In this document: positions 18,558 to 26,932 of the stretch, piece after piece
How the letters are laid out: each line of letters starts with the position of its first letter
How positions within the stretch are numbered: the first letter of the stretch is position 1
From: Armatimonadota bacterium
GTDB taxonomy: Bacteria > Armatimonadota > Chthonomonadetes > Chthonomonadales > Chthonomonadaceae
Direction of reading: 5' to 3'
DNA length: 49,986 nt
Assembly: GCA_028871815.1 (NCBI GenBank)
Contig: JAGWMJ010000016.1
Span: 1 to 49,986 of the forward strand
Notes under the pieces: generated by a model
What the model saw: only the letters and a program-made list of their open reading frames with translations
The model's database searches: none
Told to the model about the DNA's origin: nothing
Translations under genes and position numbers: made by a program

Positions 18558-18758
18558 TTACTCGCCGGGGGCCTGTCGTCCGATCGAGCGCCGCGATTGA
18601 TCGATGCCTTTCAGATTCTTGTCCACGACCTCGCGCATGACATGCTCAGCGCGCACGCGATGCTGGACAATGTCCTCGCTTGGAACCGCTACCGGGCCGC
18701 TTTCGGCTGGCGACGGCGGTGCCGGTGTTGGACTTGTGAGCCGAGTTGCTCGTTCCAT
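18558..18758 (-). CDS. Small hypothetical protein with strong ribosome site
   Basis: A 66-codon frame on the opposite strand to its neighbours. What supports it is a very good Shine-Dalgarno sequence, GAAGGAG five bases before the ATG. The predicted product has a Pro/Ser-rich first third (TSPTPAPPSPAESGP), then a charged, probably helical part (HRVRAEHVMREVVDKNLKGI). No family is recognised. It points away from the D-aminoacylase gene and lies between the CDF hairpin and the 94-base tandem repeat. It could be a small regulator, or noise. Confidence 0.4.
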   Translation of the reverse strand: MERATRLTSPTPAPPSPAESGPVAVPSEDIVQHRVRAEHVMREVVDKNLKGIDQSRRSIGRQAPGE

Positions 18759-18803
18759 ACCCTCTCCTTCTCCCAGGCTTTGGGCTGCTGTGCCGACTGA
18801 GTG

Positions 18804-18991
18804 ACGGCCAGCTTCCCATACCCTAAATAGGTTGCGGCCCCCTGAAATGTTGCAGTACTCCGAGCTTGCCTCGTGGCCCTGGATTCAAGTACACGTTACG
18901 GCCGGCTTCCCACTATGATATAACGAGCTGCTGCCTGAAACGTTGCAGCTCGGCCGAGCTTGCCTCGCGGCCCTGGAACCGACTACAATGG
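18804..18991. repeat. Two-copy 94-base tandem repeat upstream of D-aminoacylase
   Basis: Copy 1 spans 18804-18897 and copy 2 spans 18898-18991. Both contain ACGGCC[A/G]GCTTCCCA, CTGAAA[T/C]GTTGCAG and CGAGCTTGCCTCG followed by GGCCCTGGA, in the same order and at nearly the same spacing. In copy 2, TTGCCT (18960-18965) and TACAAT (18984-18989) sit 18 bases apart like a promoter; in copy 1 the second hexamer reads TACACG. A duplicated promoter region is the likeliest reading. Confidence 0.7.
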
Positions 18992-19005
18992 AGTGAGCAC
19001 TGCCA

Positions 19006-20631
19006 TTGCGATACCCAGATTCCACCACGCGCGCCGACCTGATTATTCGCAACGCTGCCATTTTAGACGGCTTGGGCGGCCCGGTATTTCACGCAGATGT
19101 AGCGATAACCGGCACCCGAATCAGCGCGGTTGGGAACCTTGGCGACACAACTGCGGTGAAGGAGAGGGATGCAGCTGGGATGACATTGGCGCCAGGCTTT
19201 ATTGATATTCACACGCACTCCGACATCTCCGTGCCGTACGATCCTGGGCAGGGAAGCGCCATCGCAATGGGCGTGACCACGCAGGTGGTGGGTAACTGCG
19301 GTCTGTCTGTAGGTTTCGCTCAAAACCGCGAGCTATTTGGTTTTGAGAAGCGGGCAATTGAGGCTCACGGTGGCCGCCTTGACTGGGATGACTTTGCCGG
19401 CTCCCTCCGCGCCGTCGAGGATCTGGGTCCGGCAACCAACTACGTGCCGCTGGCAGGGCATGGAACGCTGAGAAAACGCGTAGTCGGCATGGAAAATCGG
19501 CCGGCCGATGCGACCGAAATGCGTGAGATGCGGCTCTTGCTGGCCGAGGCGCTGGAGGCCGGCGCATGGGGGCTCTCATCCGGCCTTGAGTACCCGCCGT
19601 CGTCTCACGCGGGAGAAGCGGAGCTGGTTGAGCTCTGTCTGGAGGTGGCGCTGAGCGCGGGCATCTATGCCACGCACTTGCGAAACGAGGGCGACACGCT
19701 GCAGGAAGCGGTTCAGGAAGCGCTGAACGTGGCGCGGACCGCGGAGATACCGCTGCAGCTTTCGCATCATAAGGCCGAAGGGCGTCGCAACTGGGGCAAA
19801 GTCGGCATCACTTTGCCGATGGTAACCGCTGCCCGCGCCGACGGCATGGATGTGCAGTTGGATCAGTATCCCTACACGGCGTTCATGACCAGCCTGGCGG
19901 TTCAGACCTTGCCGCGATGGGCACTGAACGGATCGCAGGAGGATACGCTGGCGCGGCTGCGTGACCCCGCGCAGCGGGACCGGATGGCGAAAGAGATGGC
20001 GCACGCGCACCCGGAGTGGGACGACGCGAATGATCGGTCTGCCTGGGAGGCGATTCGTATTGGCGTGGTGCGGGCGCGCCCGGAACTGCAGGGTCAGTCG
20101 ATCGCCGATCTTGCTCGCAATGCGTCAATCGCTCCGATCTCCTACGTGCTCGAACTGCTCGCACAAACGGAGGGATTCATCAGCGCCATCAACTTCGCTA
20201 TCGATGAGGCAGACATTGCCGCTGTGATGCAGTATCCGTTTACCTCCATCGGTTCGGATGGCGTGGGAACGCATGTCGGCGGTTCCGCGTCGCATGACCG
20301 TATCCATCCTCGCGCCTATGGCTGCTTCCCGCGCGTACTGGGTCGATATGTGCGCGAATTGGGTGTGCTCACCGAGCCTGAAGCGATCCGCCGCATGACC
20401 AGTCTGCCGGCTGACCGCCTTGGTCTGAAGGATCGCGGGCGCATCGCGCCGGGCTATTTCGCCGACATCACCGTTTACGACTCCGCCATTATTTCCGATC
20501 TTGCAACCTACGATGAGCCGCACCAGTACGCACAGGGAATCTCGATGGTGTTGGTAAACGGCCGGCCGGCGCTGGAGCAGGGGAATCTGACCGGAACGCG
20601 CGCGGGCAGCGTGCTGAGGCGCACGACATGA
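19006..20631 (+). CDS. N-acyl-D-amino-acid deacylase (D-aminoacylase)
   Basis: A 541-residue amidohydrolase-superfamily enzyme that hydrolyses N-acyl-D-amino acids, perhaps in cell-wall or D-peptide recycling. It begins DLIIRNAAILDGLGGP (small beta domain). The metal motif FIDIHTHSDIS (His69, His71) follows, then TTQVVGNCGLSVGF, whose Cys98 is the family's metal-ligand cysteine. Also seen are THLRNEGDTLQEAV, PLQLSHHKAEGRRNWGK, SIGSDGVGTH and the closing GLKDRGRIAPGYFADITVYD. The TTG start has GGAG about 12 bases upstream. The end overlaps the purB ATG (ATGA). The upstream promoter would leave a leader of only about 10 bases. Confidence 0.92.
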   Translation: MRYPDSTTRADLIIRNAAILDGLGGPVFHADVAITGTRISAVGNLGDTTAVKERDAAGMTLAPGFIDIHTHSDISVPYDPGQGSAIAMGVTTQVVGNCGLSVGFAQNRELFGFEKRAIEAHGGRLDWDDFAGSLRAVEDLGPATNYVPLAGHGTLRKRVVGMENRPADATEMREMRLLLAEALEAGAWGLSSGLEYPPSSHAGEAELVELCLEVALSAGIYATHLRNEGDTLQEAVQEALNVARTAEIPLQLSHHKAEGRRNWGKVGITLPMVTAARADGMDVQLDQYPYTAFMTSLAVQTLPRWALNGSQEDTLARLRDPAQRDRMAKEMAHAHPEWDDANDRSAWEAIRIGVVRARPELQGQSIADLARNASIAPISYVLELLAQTEGFISAINFAIDEADIAAVMQYPFTSIGSDGVGTHVGGSASHDRIHPRAYGCFPRVLGRYVRELGVLTEPEAIRRMTSLPADRLGLKDRGRIAPGYFADITVYDSAIISDLATYDEPHQYAQGISMVLVNGRPALEQGNLTGTRAGSVLRRTT

Positions 20632-21929
20632 TCGACCGCTATTCCAGTGAGGCGATGCGCTGGCTGTGGAGCGCGCAGAACAAAACGGCGCGCTGGCTCG
20701 ATGTGGAGCTGGCGGTATGCGACGCGCTGGAACGGCATGGCCGAATCCCGGCGGGATCGGCGGCGGCCATCCGGCAAGGGGCACGTTTTGACCTGGCGCG
20801 AATTGCCGAGTTGGAGAAGGAGACCCGGCATGATGTGATGGCGTTTGTCAAGAACGTCGCCGAAAACCTCGGGCCAGAGGGGCGGTTTGTCCACTACGGC
20901 GTAACCTCGTATGACATCGTGGATACGGCGCTGGCCATGCTGCTGCGCGACGCAGCCGGTGAGATTCTGGCCCGGCTGGAAGAGTTGATCGCCGTATTGC
21001 GCGGCCTTGCGGCCAAACACCGCGGAACCGTGATGATTGGGCGCACGCACGGCATCCATGCCGAGCCGATAACGTTCGGCTTCAAGGTTGCGGGTTGGAT
21101 CGATGAACTGGAACGCAGCGTGGAGCGACTGGCCCGAGCGCGAGTTGCCGTTGCTGCAGGCAAAATCTCGGGCGCGGTTGGCACGCATGCCAACGTGACG
21201 GCTGAGATTGAGGCCGAGGTCTGCGGCTCACTGGGGCTCTCGGCGGCGCGGTTTTCCACGCAGATCGTTGCGCGCGACCGCATCACCGAGTTGATGGCCG
21301 CGCTGGCGATCCTTTCAGCATCGCTCGAGCGGTTCGCCACCGAGATTCGCAATCTGGCTCGAACGGAGATCCGCGAGGTACAAGAGCGGTTTGCCGCCGG
21401 CCAAAAAGGATCGTCTGCCATGCCGCACAAGCGGAATCCATGGAACAGTGAAACCGTTTGCGGTTTGGCTCGCGTGGTGCGCGGCTACCTGATCCCTTGC
21501 ATCGAGAACATGGCCACCTGGCACGAGCGCGATCTGACCAACTCCAGCGTGGAGCGCATCGCCCTTCCCGACGCTACCATTCTGGTGGAGTGGATGGTGG
21601 CGAAGTTCACCGGCATCGTTACCGGCCTGGTGGTCTTCCCCGAGAACATGCGCCGGAACCTGCAGCAGATGGGCGGTTTGGTCTTCTCCGAGCAGTTGAT
21701 GATGGCGCTGATCGTCAAGGGCATGTCACGCGAGGCGGCATATTCGGTGGCGCAGCGGAATGCTGCTTCGGCGTGGGATGGCGCCGATTTCGAGCAGTCC
21801 GTACGCGGCGACTCCGAGGTCAATGCAAACCTTACCGAGGCAGAGATCGACGCCGTGTTCGACCTGGATCATCATCTGCGGAACCTGGACGGTACCTTTG
21901 ATGCTTTGGGGATCGGCTGCGCGGCCTAG
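20628..21929 (+). CDS. purB: Adenylosuccinate lyase
   Basis: A 433-residue fumarase/aspartase-superfamily enzyme acting twice in purine synthesis, on SAICAR and on adenylosuccinate. It begins RYSSEAMRWLWSAQNKTARW as purB products do. Motifs are HYGVTSYDIVDTALAML, GRTHGIHAEPITFGFK and the signature GSSAMPHKRNPWNSE. The ATG overlaps the D-aminoacylase stop, so the two are translationally coupled, an unusual pairing. Its TAG shares CTAG (21926-21929) with the stop of convergent miaB. purE and purK are 10 kb away. Confidence 0.97.
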   Translation: MIDRYSSEAMRWLWSAQNKTARWLDVELAVCDALERHGRIPAGSAAAIRQGARFDLARIAELEKETRHDVMAFVKNVAENLGPEGRFVHYGVTSYDIVDTALAMLLRDAAGEILARLEELIAVLRGLAAKHRGTVMIGRTHGIHAEPITFGFKVAGWIDELERSVERLARARVAVAAGKISGAVGTHANVTAEIEAEVCGSLGLSAARFSTQIVARDRITELMAALAILSASLERFATEIRNLARTEIREVQERFAAGQKGSSAMPHKRNPWNSETVCGLARVVRGYLIPCIENMATWHERDLTNSSVERIALPDATILVEWMVAKFTGIVTGLVVFPENMRRNLQQMGGLVFSEQLMMALIVKGMSREAAYSVAQRNAASAWDGADFEQSVRGDSEVNANLTEAEIDAVFDLDHHLRNLDGTFDALGIGCAA

Positions 21930-23398
21930 TCGCTCAGGCGCCCGGTAAAGCCCCAGAGGTGGCCCTCCAACGCTTCTACCGTTACCAGTTTTCCGGTCAG
22001 AGAGTCCGCCTCGGGCGAATCTACGGGCGCATCAAAGTTGACCGTCTTGTTGGTGCGGGTAAGGCCAGTCAGGCGGCTTGGGTCTTTGGGGCTGCGGCCC
22101 TCAACCAGTACCTCAAATCGGCGCCCGGCCAATGCCTGATTCACATCAACGGTAATGGCGTTCTGCAGCGCGATGAGCGTATTCAACCGATCGATTCTGG
22201 TCCGATGGGGTATCTGGTCCTCGCGGCTCGCCGCCTTCGTACCGGGCCGCTGACTGTAAGCGAACATGAAGGCCGAGTCGAAGCGCACCTGCTCCACAAC
22301 AGCCAGAGTGTTGCGGAACTGCTGATCCGTCTCGCCCGGAAACCCGAGCATGATGTCGGTAGTGATCGATATTCCGGGCGCCGCGGCCCGAAGCTGCTCC
22401 ACAATCTCCAGGAATCGCTCCACCGTGTAGCCGCGTCCCATATCCGCAAGCAGCTCATTATCCCCCACCTGCAGCGGCAGGTGGACGTGTTCGCATACGC
22501 TCGGCAGGGCGCCGATCGCTTCAATGAGGTCGTCCCGGAAGTCTCGCGGATATGGCGACGTGAACCGTATCCGTTGGATGCCCGGAATACTGTCCAACCG
22601 CCCAAGCAACTGAGCAAACGGCACACGCCCCTCCGCAAGGTTCTTGCCATAGGAGTTCACGGTCTGCCCCAGCAGCGTGATTTCGCGCGTGCCGCCCTGT
22701 GCCAGCATCTCCACTTCCGCCACAATCTCCGCGGTGGGCCGGCTTCGTTCCCGGCCGCGGGTATATGGCACAATGCAGAAGGCGCAGAATTTGTCGCACC
22801 CATACATGATCGGAACGTGGGCTTTCAGCTTGGGACGCCGTCGCGTACTGCGCCCAGGAATGTCGGTGACCACCGCGCCCCTACGTGCGGGCAGGTCCAA
22901 CCGCAACACCGGCGCCCTGTGCTCGCGCAGCTGAAGCGGGATTGTCGCCGCGCGCGGGGCCAGGCTCTGCTGCGCGGCGCCGGAAGCCGCGCGCTCAATC
23001 AGGGTAGGCAGTATCGCCAGATTGCCGGTGCCCATCACCAGATCCACGTGTGGCGCCCGCCGCAGGATCTCGGCGCTCTCAACCTGCGCCATGCAGCCGC
23101 ACACGCCAATGACCATGCCGGGCCGCTGCTGCTTGATGCCTCGCAGTCGTCCAAGTTCGCTCCAAACCTTCTCTTCGGGCTTGCTGCGCACCGAACAGGT
23201 ATTCAGCAGCACGACGTCGGCGCAGCAAGTGTCATCGGTGCGACGGTAGCCCATCTCCTCAAGAAACAGCGACATCTGTTCGCTGTCTTCTTCGTTCATC
23301 TGGCAGCCCCAGGTGAGGATGGCGTATCGTCCACGCGGTGCGGCGCTGGAGAGTTTCAATGAGGAGTGCGCCGCGACGTCGTCCACCGAAACCGTCAC
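21926..23398 (-). CDS. miaB: tRNA-2-methylthio-N6-dimethylallyladenosine synthase
   Basis: A 490-residue radical-SAM methylthiotransferase that modifies A37 of tRNAs reading UNN codons. The N-terminal UPF0004 domain has its three cluster cysteines (Cys32 in TWGCQMNEEDSE, Cys68 in LLNTCSVR, Cys102 in GVCGCMAQ). The radical-SAM domain has CDKFCAFCIVPYTRGRERSR (Cys201, 205, 208) and HVHLPLQVGDNELLADMGRG. A C-terminal TRAM domain (FEVLVEGRS, then GKLVTVEALEGHLWGF) ends it. The start appears to be GTG 23398 with a weak ribosome site. It lies 46 bases after the crp-type gene on the same strand. A Ser/Arg-rich insert (about 135-185) is longer than usual. Confidence 0.95.
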   Translation of the reverse strand: MTVSVDDVAAHSSLKLSSAAPRGRYAILTWGCQMNEEDSEQMSLFLEEMGYRRTDDTCCADVVLLNTCSVRSKPEEKVWSELGRLRGIKQQRPGMVIGVCGCMAQVESAEILRRAPHVDLVMGTGNLAILPTLIERAASGAAQQSLAPRAATIPLQLREHRAPVLRLDLPARRGAVVTDIPGRSTRRRPKLKAHVPIMYGCDKFCAFCIVPYTRGRERSRPTAEIVAEVEMLAQGGTREITLLGQTVNSYGKNLAEGRVPFAQLLGRLDSIPGIQRIRFTSPYPRDFRDDLIEAIGALPSVCEHVHLPLQVGDNELLADMGRGYTVERFLEIVEQLRAAAPGISITTDIMLGFPGETDQQFRNTLAVVEQVRFDSAFMFAYSQRPGTKAASREDQIPHRTRIDRLNTLIALQNAITVDVNQALAGRRFEVLVEGRSPKDPSRLTGLTRTNKTVNFDAPVDSPEADSLTGKLVTVEALEGHLWGFTGRLSD

Positions 23399-23444
23399 GG
23401 TCGGCGGCCCAACCGGCGCGGCCGTCGTGGTTGGGAGGGCCGTA

Positions 23445-24137
23445 TCAAGCTTCGGTACGATGGCGCAGCGCTTCGGGCTGCAAAACCGTGATCCGGTAGC
23501 CGGTATCCACGGTGATCAGGCCACTCTTGCGATACGATACCATCACCTGGTTCACGCGCTCTCGGGAAGCTCCAACCAGGTCAGCCATGGAACCTTGCGT
23601 GAGGCGGATCGGCACGTAGATGCTGCCATCCGGTTCGGTGCGCCCATATAGTTCGGCAAACTCCAGTATCTGCCGCGCCACCAGGCCATACACATCGAGC
23701 GTGCAGTGAGCCTGGATGCGCACGTTGGCGAGGCGCAGCCGGCGGGAGAGCACACTCAGCAGGTTGCGCGTGAATGCCGGTGTGGTGTCGATCAGCTCGT
23801 TGAAAGTGCGGCTGTCAATAATCAGCAGCGACGATGCCTCCAGCGTCTCGACATCGGCCGAGCGACCGCCGGTATCAATCAGGCTCAATTCGCCAAATGT
23901 GTCGCCGGCGGCCAGCAGCGCCAGGAACACGGCGCTGCCATCGGGCAGCGTGGTGGATACCTTTACCGTGCCGCTCAACACCACGTAGAGCGTTTGACCA
24001 GGGTCCTCCTGGTGAACGATGGCTTCGCCGGCTGGGTAGGTGCGAGCGCGCGCCGTGGCGGCTATCTTCTGCAGCACTGCCTGCGGCAGCGTGCGGAACA
24101 GGTCGGTGCTTTCCAGTGTGGAAATATCCAGGTTCAT
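23445..24137 (-). CDS. Crp/Fnr-family transcription regulator
   Basis: A 230-residue regulator. Residues 1-125 form a cyclic-nucleotide-binding beta barrel (GEAIVHQEDPGQTLYVVLSG, AAGDTFGELSLIDTGGRSAD), and 150-220 a winged helix (IRLTQGSMADLVGASRERVN, then YRKSGLITVDTGYRITVL). The FGELSLIDTGGRSAD phosphate cassette is close to that of cAMP-binding members, so a cyclic nucleotide ligand is plausible. No Fnr-type cysteine cluster is present. The start ATG follows AGGAG by nine bases. Probably co-transcribed with miaB. Confidence 0.93.
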   Translation of the reverse strand: MNLDISTLESTDLFRTLPQAVLQKIAATARARTYPAGEAIVHQEDPGQTLYVVLSGTVKVSTTLPDGSAVFLALLAAGDTFGELSLIDTGGRSADVETLEASSLLIIDSRTFNELIDTTPAFTRNLLSVLSRRLRLANVRIQAHCTLDVYGLVARQILEFAELYGRTEPDGSIYVPIRLTQGSMADLVGASRERVNQVMVSYRKSGLITVDTGYRITVLQPEALRHRTEA

Positions 24138-24316
24138 ACTGCAAGGCTCCTCACAGATGCGGCGCCTCGGTAAGAGCGCTGCGGCAATCGCTATTATGGG
24201 CGGGAGATGCCCCTATGTCAAGCCTTGCCCACCGCAGCCACCGTTCGCGCCGAAACCCGCGCGGTGCAGTGTACAATTGGCGCAGCATGCCATTTGGCTG
24301 TACGCTGGAGTGACAC

Positions 24317-24991
24317 ATGCCAGAAGAGACCGAGGTCGAGACGCAGGATCTGCAGGACGAGGTCGATGAGATTCGCAAGGAGCAGCGCGAGGAGAAGGCG
24401 GAGTACGGCTGGGTACGATGGGTATCGCTTTCCACCGCACTCCTGGCCGTGGTTGCAGCGGTGGCCGCGCTTCACTCCGGCCAGCTTATCAATGAGGCGC
24501 TGCTGGCCAAGAATGAGGCCGTGCTGAGCCAGGCTCAAGCGTCGGATCAATGGGCGTACTATCAGGCCAAGGGCATTAAATACAACACATCACGTCAATC
24601 AGCCGACCTCCTTGCACTTGTTCCCGGCGGCGCGGCCCGAGCGGCAAAGTGGAAAGCGGATGCCGCGAAGTACCGCAAGCAGCAGGCATCGATTACCGGC
24701 GTGGCGAAGCGATACGAATCCGAACGCGACCGGGCGAACCGTGAAGCGGCCAGGCTGGTCTCACGTCACGAACTCTTCGCAATCTGCGTTACATTCACCC
24801 AGATCGCCATCGCGCTGGCAGCCATCGCCGCGCTGACCCGACGTCGCTCGGTCTGGCTGTTCGGACTCGTGATTGGCGCCATTGGCATGGCGCTTCTTGT
24901 GGTTGGGTATCTACGTGGCGGCATCGATAAACGCGCAGCACGCCGGGAGCCCGCGGCAGCTGCACAGGCGCATACTTCCACGGGAGATTGA
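24317..24991 (+). CDS. DUF4337-like membrane protein
   Basis: A 224-residue inner-membrane protein of unknown function. It opens with a very acidic, coiled-coil-like segment (EETEVETQDLQDEVDEIRKE). A first membrane helix (VSLSTALLAVVAAVAALHSG) follows, then NEAVLSQAQASDQWAYYQAK, a hallmark of the DUF4337 family. A charged helical region (about 100-150) and two more membrane helices (FAICVTFTQIAIALAAIAAL, WLFGLVIGAIGMALLVVGYL) complete it. The ATG follows GGAG by six bases. It precedes the E2 acyltransferase by 55 bases and could be co-transcribed with it. Confidence 0.85.
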   Translation: MPEETEVETQDLQDEVDEIRKEQREEKAEYGWVRWVSLSTALLAVVAAVAALHSGQLINEALLAKNEAVLSQAQASDQWAYYQAKGIKYNTSRQSADLLALVPGGAARAAKWKADAAKYRKQQASITGVAKRYESERDRANREAARLVSRHELFAICVTFTQIAIALAAIAALTRRRSVWLFGLVIGAIGMALLVVGYLRGGIDKRAARREPAAAAQAHTSTGD

Positions 24992-25046
24992 TGAGCGGGC
25001 GTACCGCGGACAACTGCGGAGCGGGTATGGGGAGAAGCGACGGTTT

Positions 25047-26372
25047 ATGACAACACCGGTAATTATGCCTATGGTTGGAACGGAGATGGAGGAGGGCACG
25101 GTGGTCGCATGGCGAAAGGCCGTAGGCGATCGTGTGCGCGCGGGCGAGGTGCTGCTCGAGATCATGACCGATAAGGCCACGATGGAGGTGGAGGCGGAGG
25201 CAGATGGTGTCCTGCTGGAGATTCTGGCGCCGGTCGACACCACGATGCCGGTCCGCGCCACGCTCGCCATCATTGGCGAGGCGGGCGAGGTGACGGCCGC
25301 GGATACGTCGGCGAGCACAGGGTCACGGCCCACAGCTGCTTCATCGACAAGGCTTTCGCCCAGGGCGCGCCGCGCGGCCGAAGCGGCCGGCGTGCCGCCG
25401 GAGCTGCTGGCGGGCCGTGGTACCGGTCCGAACGGGCGGATCGTGGAGCAGGATGTGGCTGCCCTCGTGGCGGAGCGCGGCGCCGAACCAACTGAGCGCG
25501 CCGTCCGCGCCACACCGCTGGCAGCCAGGATGGCGGCCGATCTGCAACTTGACCTGAGTCGCCTGGAGTTGGGGCTGCCCGGAAGCCGCATTCGAAGCGA
25601 TGAGGTGCGCGCCGCGGCAGCCTCTTCTCCCTCAGCAGATGGACCGCTGGAAACTGTTATCCGGCTCTCCGCCATGCGAAAGAGTATCGCAGACCATGTG
25701 GCGGGTTCCGCCTTCAGCGCTCCCCACGTGACTCTGGCGACGGAAGTTGATATGACTGAGGCCGTGGCGCTGCGAAAGCAGCTGCTTCCGGTGGTCGAAT
25801 TGCGCTACGGCTCGAAACTCAGTTACAACGATCTGGTCGTCAAAGCGTGTGCGGTAGCGCTCGTGGAGCACCCCTGGCTGAACTCCACACTGTCCCGTTC
25901 GGAGATCACGCTGCACGCGCATCGCAATATCGGTGTCGCCGTCGCGCTGGATCCATCCGCGGAGCCCGGCATGGAGGCCATGTCGCAGGGTGGGCTGGTG
26001 ACGGCGGTGATCCGCGATGCCGACATCAAGTCGGTTGGCGCGGTGAGCGCTGAGCTGAAGACGATCGTGGATCGCTGCCGGTCCGGCCGGATCCGCCCGG
26101 AGGATACCTCCGGCGGTACCTTTACGATCAGCAATCTGGGAAGCTTTGGTGTCGAGTTTTTCAATCCCATCATCACTCCCGGCCAGTGCGCCATCCTTGG
26201 AATCGGGCGCATGGCGGAGCGCGCAGTGGTGCGTGGCGGCGCCGTGGTAGTGCGGACCACCATGTATCTTGCGCTCAGCTTTGACCACCGGATTGTGGAT
26301 GGCGCGCCGGCCGCCAGATGCCTGCAGCGCATCCGGGAGCTTCTGGAGGCGCCGGCGGCTATTCTGGCGTAA
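25047..26372 (+). CDS. 2-oxoacid dehydrogenase E2 (dihydrolipoamide acyltransferase)
   Basis: A 441-residue E2 core. The lipoyl domain (1-78) has the attachment lysine in EIMTDKATMEVEAEADG (Lys43). The peripheral subunit-binding domain (about 103-138) reads LSPRARRAAEAAGVPPELL, then GTGPNGRIVEQDV. The catalytic domain (about 210-441) ends with LALSFDHRIVDGAPAA, whose His and Asp match the acyltransferase HxxxDG motif. A Thr/Ser/Pro-rich linker separates the domains. No E1 or E3 gene is adjacent, so whether it serves pyruvate, 2-oxoglutarate, acetoin or branched-chain acids cannot be told. The last 14 bases overlap the convergent GNAT gene. Confidence 0.93.
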   Translation: MTTPVIMPMVGTEMEEGTVVAWRKAVGDRVRAGEVLLEIMTDKATMEVEAEADGVLLEILAPVDTTMPVRATLAIIGEAGEVTAADTSASTGSRPTAASSTRLSPRARRAAEAAGVPPELLAGRGTGPNGRIVEQDVAALVAERGAEPTERAVRATPLAARMAADLQLDLSRLELGLPGSRIRSDEVRAAAASSPSADGPLETVIRLSAMRKSIADHVAGSAFSAPHVTLATEVDMTEAVALRKQLLPVVELRYGSKLSYNDLVVKACAVALVEHPWLNSTLSRSEITLHAHRNIGVAVALDPSAEPGMEAMSQGGLVTAVIRDADIKSVGAVSAELKTIVDRCRSGRIRPEDTSGGTFTISNLGSFGVEFFNPIITPGQCAILGIGRMAERAVVRGGAVVVRTTMYLALSFDHRIVDGAPAARCLQRIRELLEAPAAILA

Positions 26373-26886
26373 GGCGCCGGCGGAACTTCACCACATCCAC
26401 GTGTGGCGCTGCATCGTGCGGCACACGCTCCACAATCTCAAACCCGCGGGCCAGGTAGAACGCCACGTTCTGCGGCAATGTGCTCCGTGAGGAGAGCCGT
26501 ATCTCCTGCAGACCGAGCCGTTGCGCAACAGTTGCCAGATACTCCAGCATACGCGTTGCGATACCCCGGTGCTGGAACTCCGGCAGAACGCTGATGCGCC
26601 CGGTGTACAGGTGGTTGGCCTCCGCCGCGAAACGCGCTGAGCCGCAATGGATGCCGGCGCATTCGGCCAGAATCGCACCGCCTTCGCGCATCGCAAGCTC
26701 TACATCCTTCAGTGTTTCCCGGAGCGCGCCCGGCTCCGGCTCAAGCTGTCCGGCGTACACTGCGAACGCGCGCGTCATCACCGCCATCACCGTGGCAGCC
26801 TCGCTTTGTAACGCGATGCGAATCTTCAGCGGCACGCCGGTTCGGTCGTGCGTCTCCAGGAGCGGAAGACCCTCAAGCGCGGACAT
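26359..26886 (-). CDS. GNAT family N-acetyltransferase
   Basis: About 175 residues, a single GNAT domain: IRIALQSEAATVMAVMTRAF at the N-terminus, then GRISVLPEFQHRGIATRMLE (the Q-x-x-G-I-A acetyl-CoA loop) and AQRLGLQEIRLSSRSTLPQN, and finally VAFYLARGFEIVERVPH. The substrate is unknown. The start is uncertain (ATG 26886 or TTG 26901; neither has a clear ribosome site). It lies about 45 bases downstream of the SDR gene in the same direction. Its 3' end overlaps that of the convergent E2 gene by 14 bases. Confidence 0.87.
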   Translation of the reverse strand: MSALEGLPLLETHDRTGVPLKIRIALQSEAATVMAVMTRAFAVYAGQLEPEPGALRETLKDVELAMREGGAILAECAGIHCGSARFAAEANHLYTGRISVLPEFQHRGIATRMLEYLATVAQRLGLQEIRLSSRSTLPQNVAFYLARGFEIVERVPHDAAPHVDVVKFRRRLTPE

Positions 26887-26932
26887 TTGCGGGCGTTTCA
26901 AGGCGTCAAACCGTATGCGGCAGGACCCGGTC

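Noticed and set aside
21959-23362. 467-codon open frame antisense to miaB
   Set aside because: It mirrors a gene with all three radical-SAM and three UPF0004 cysteines, and its product (rich in His, Arg, Gln) resembles no protein.
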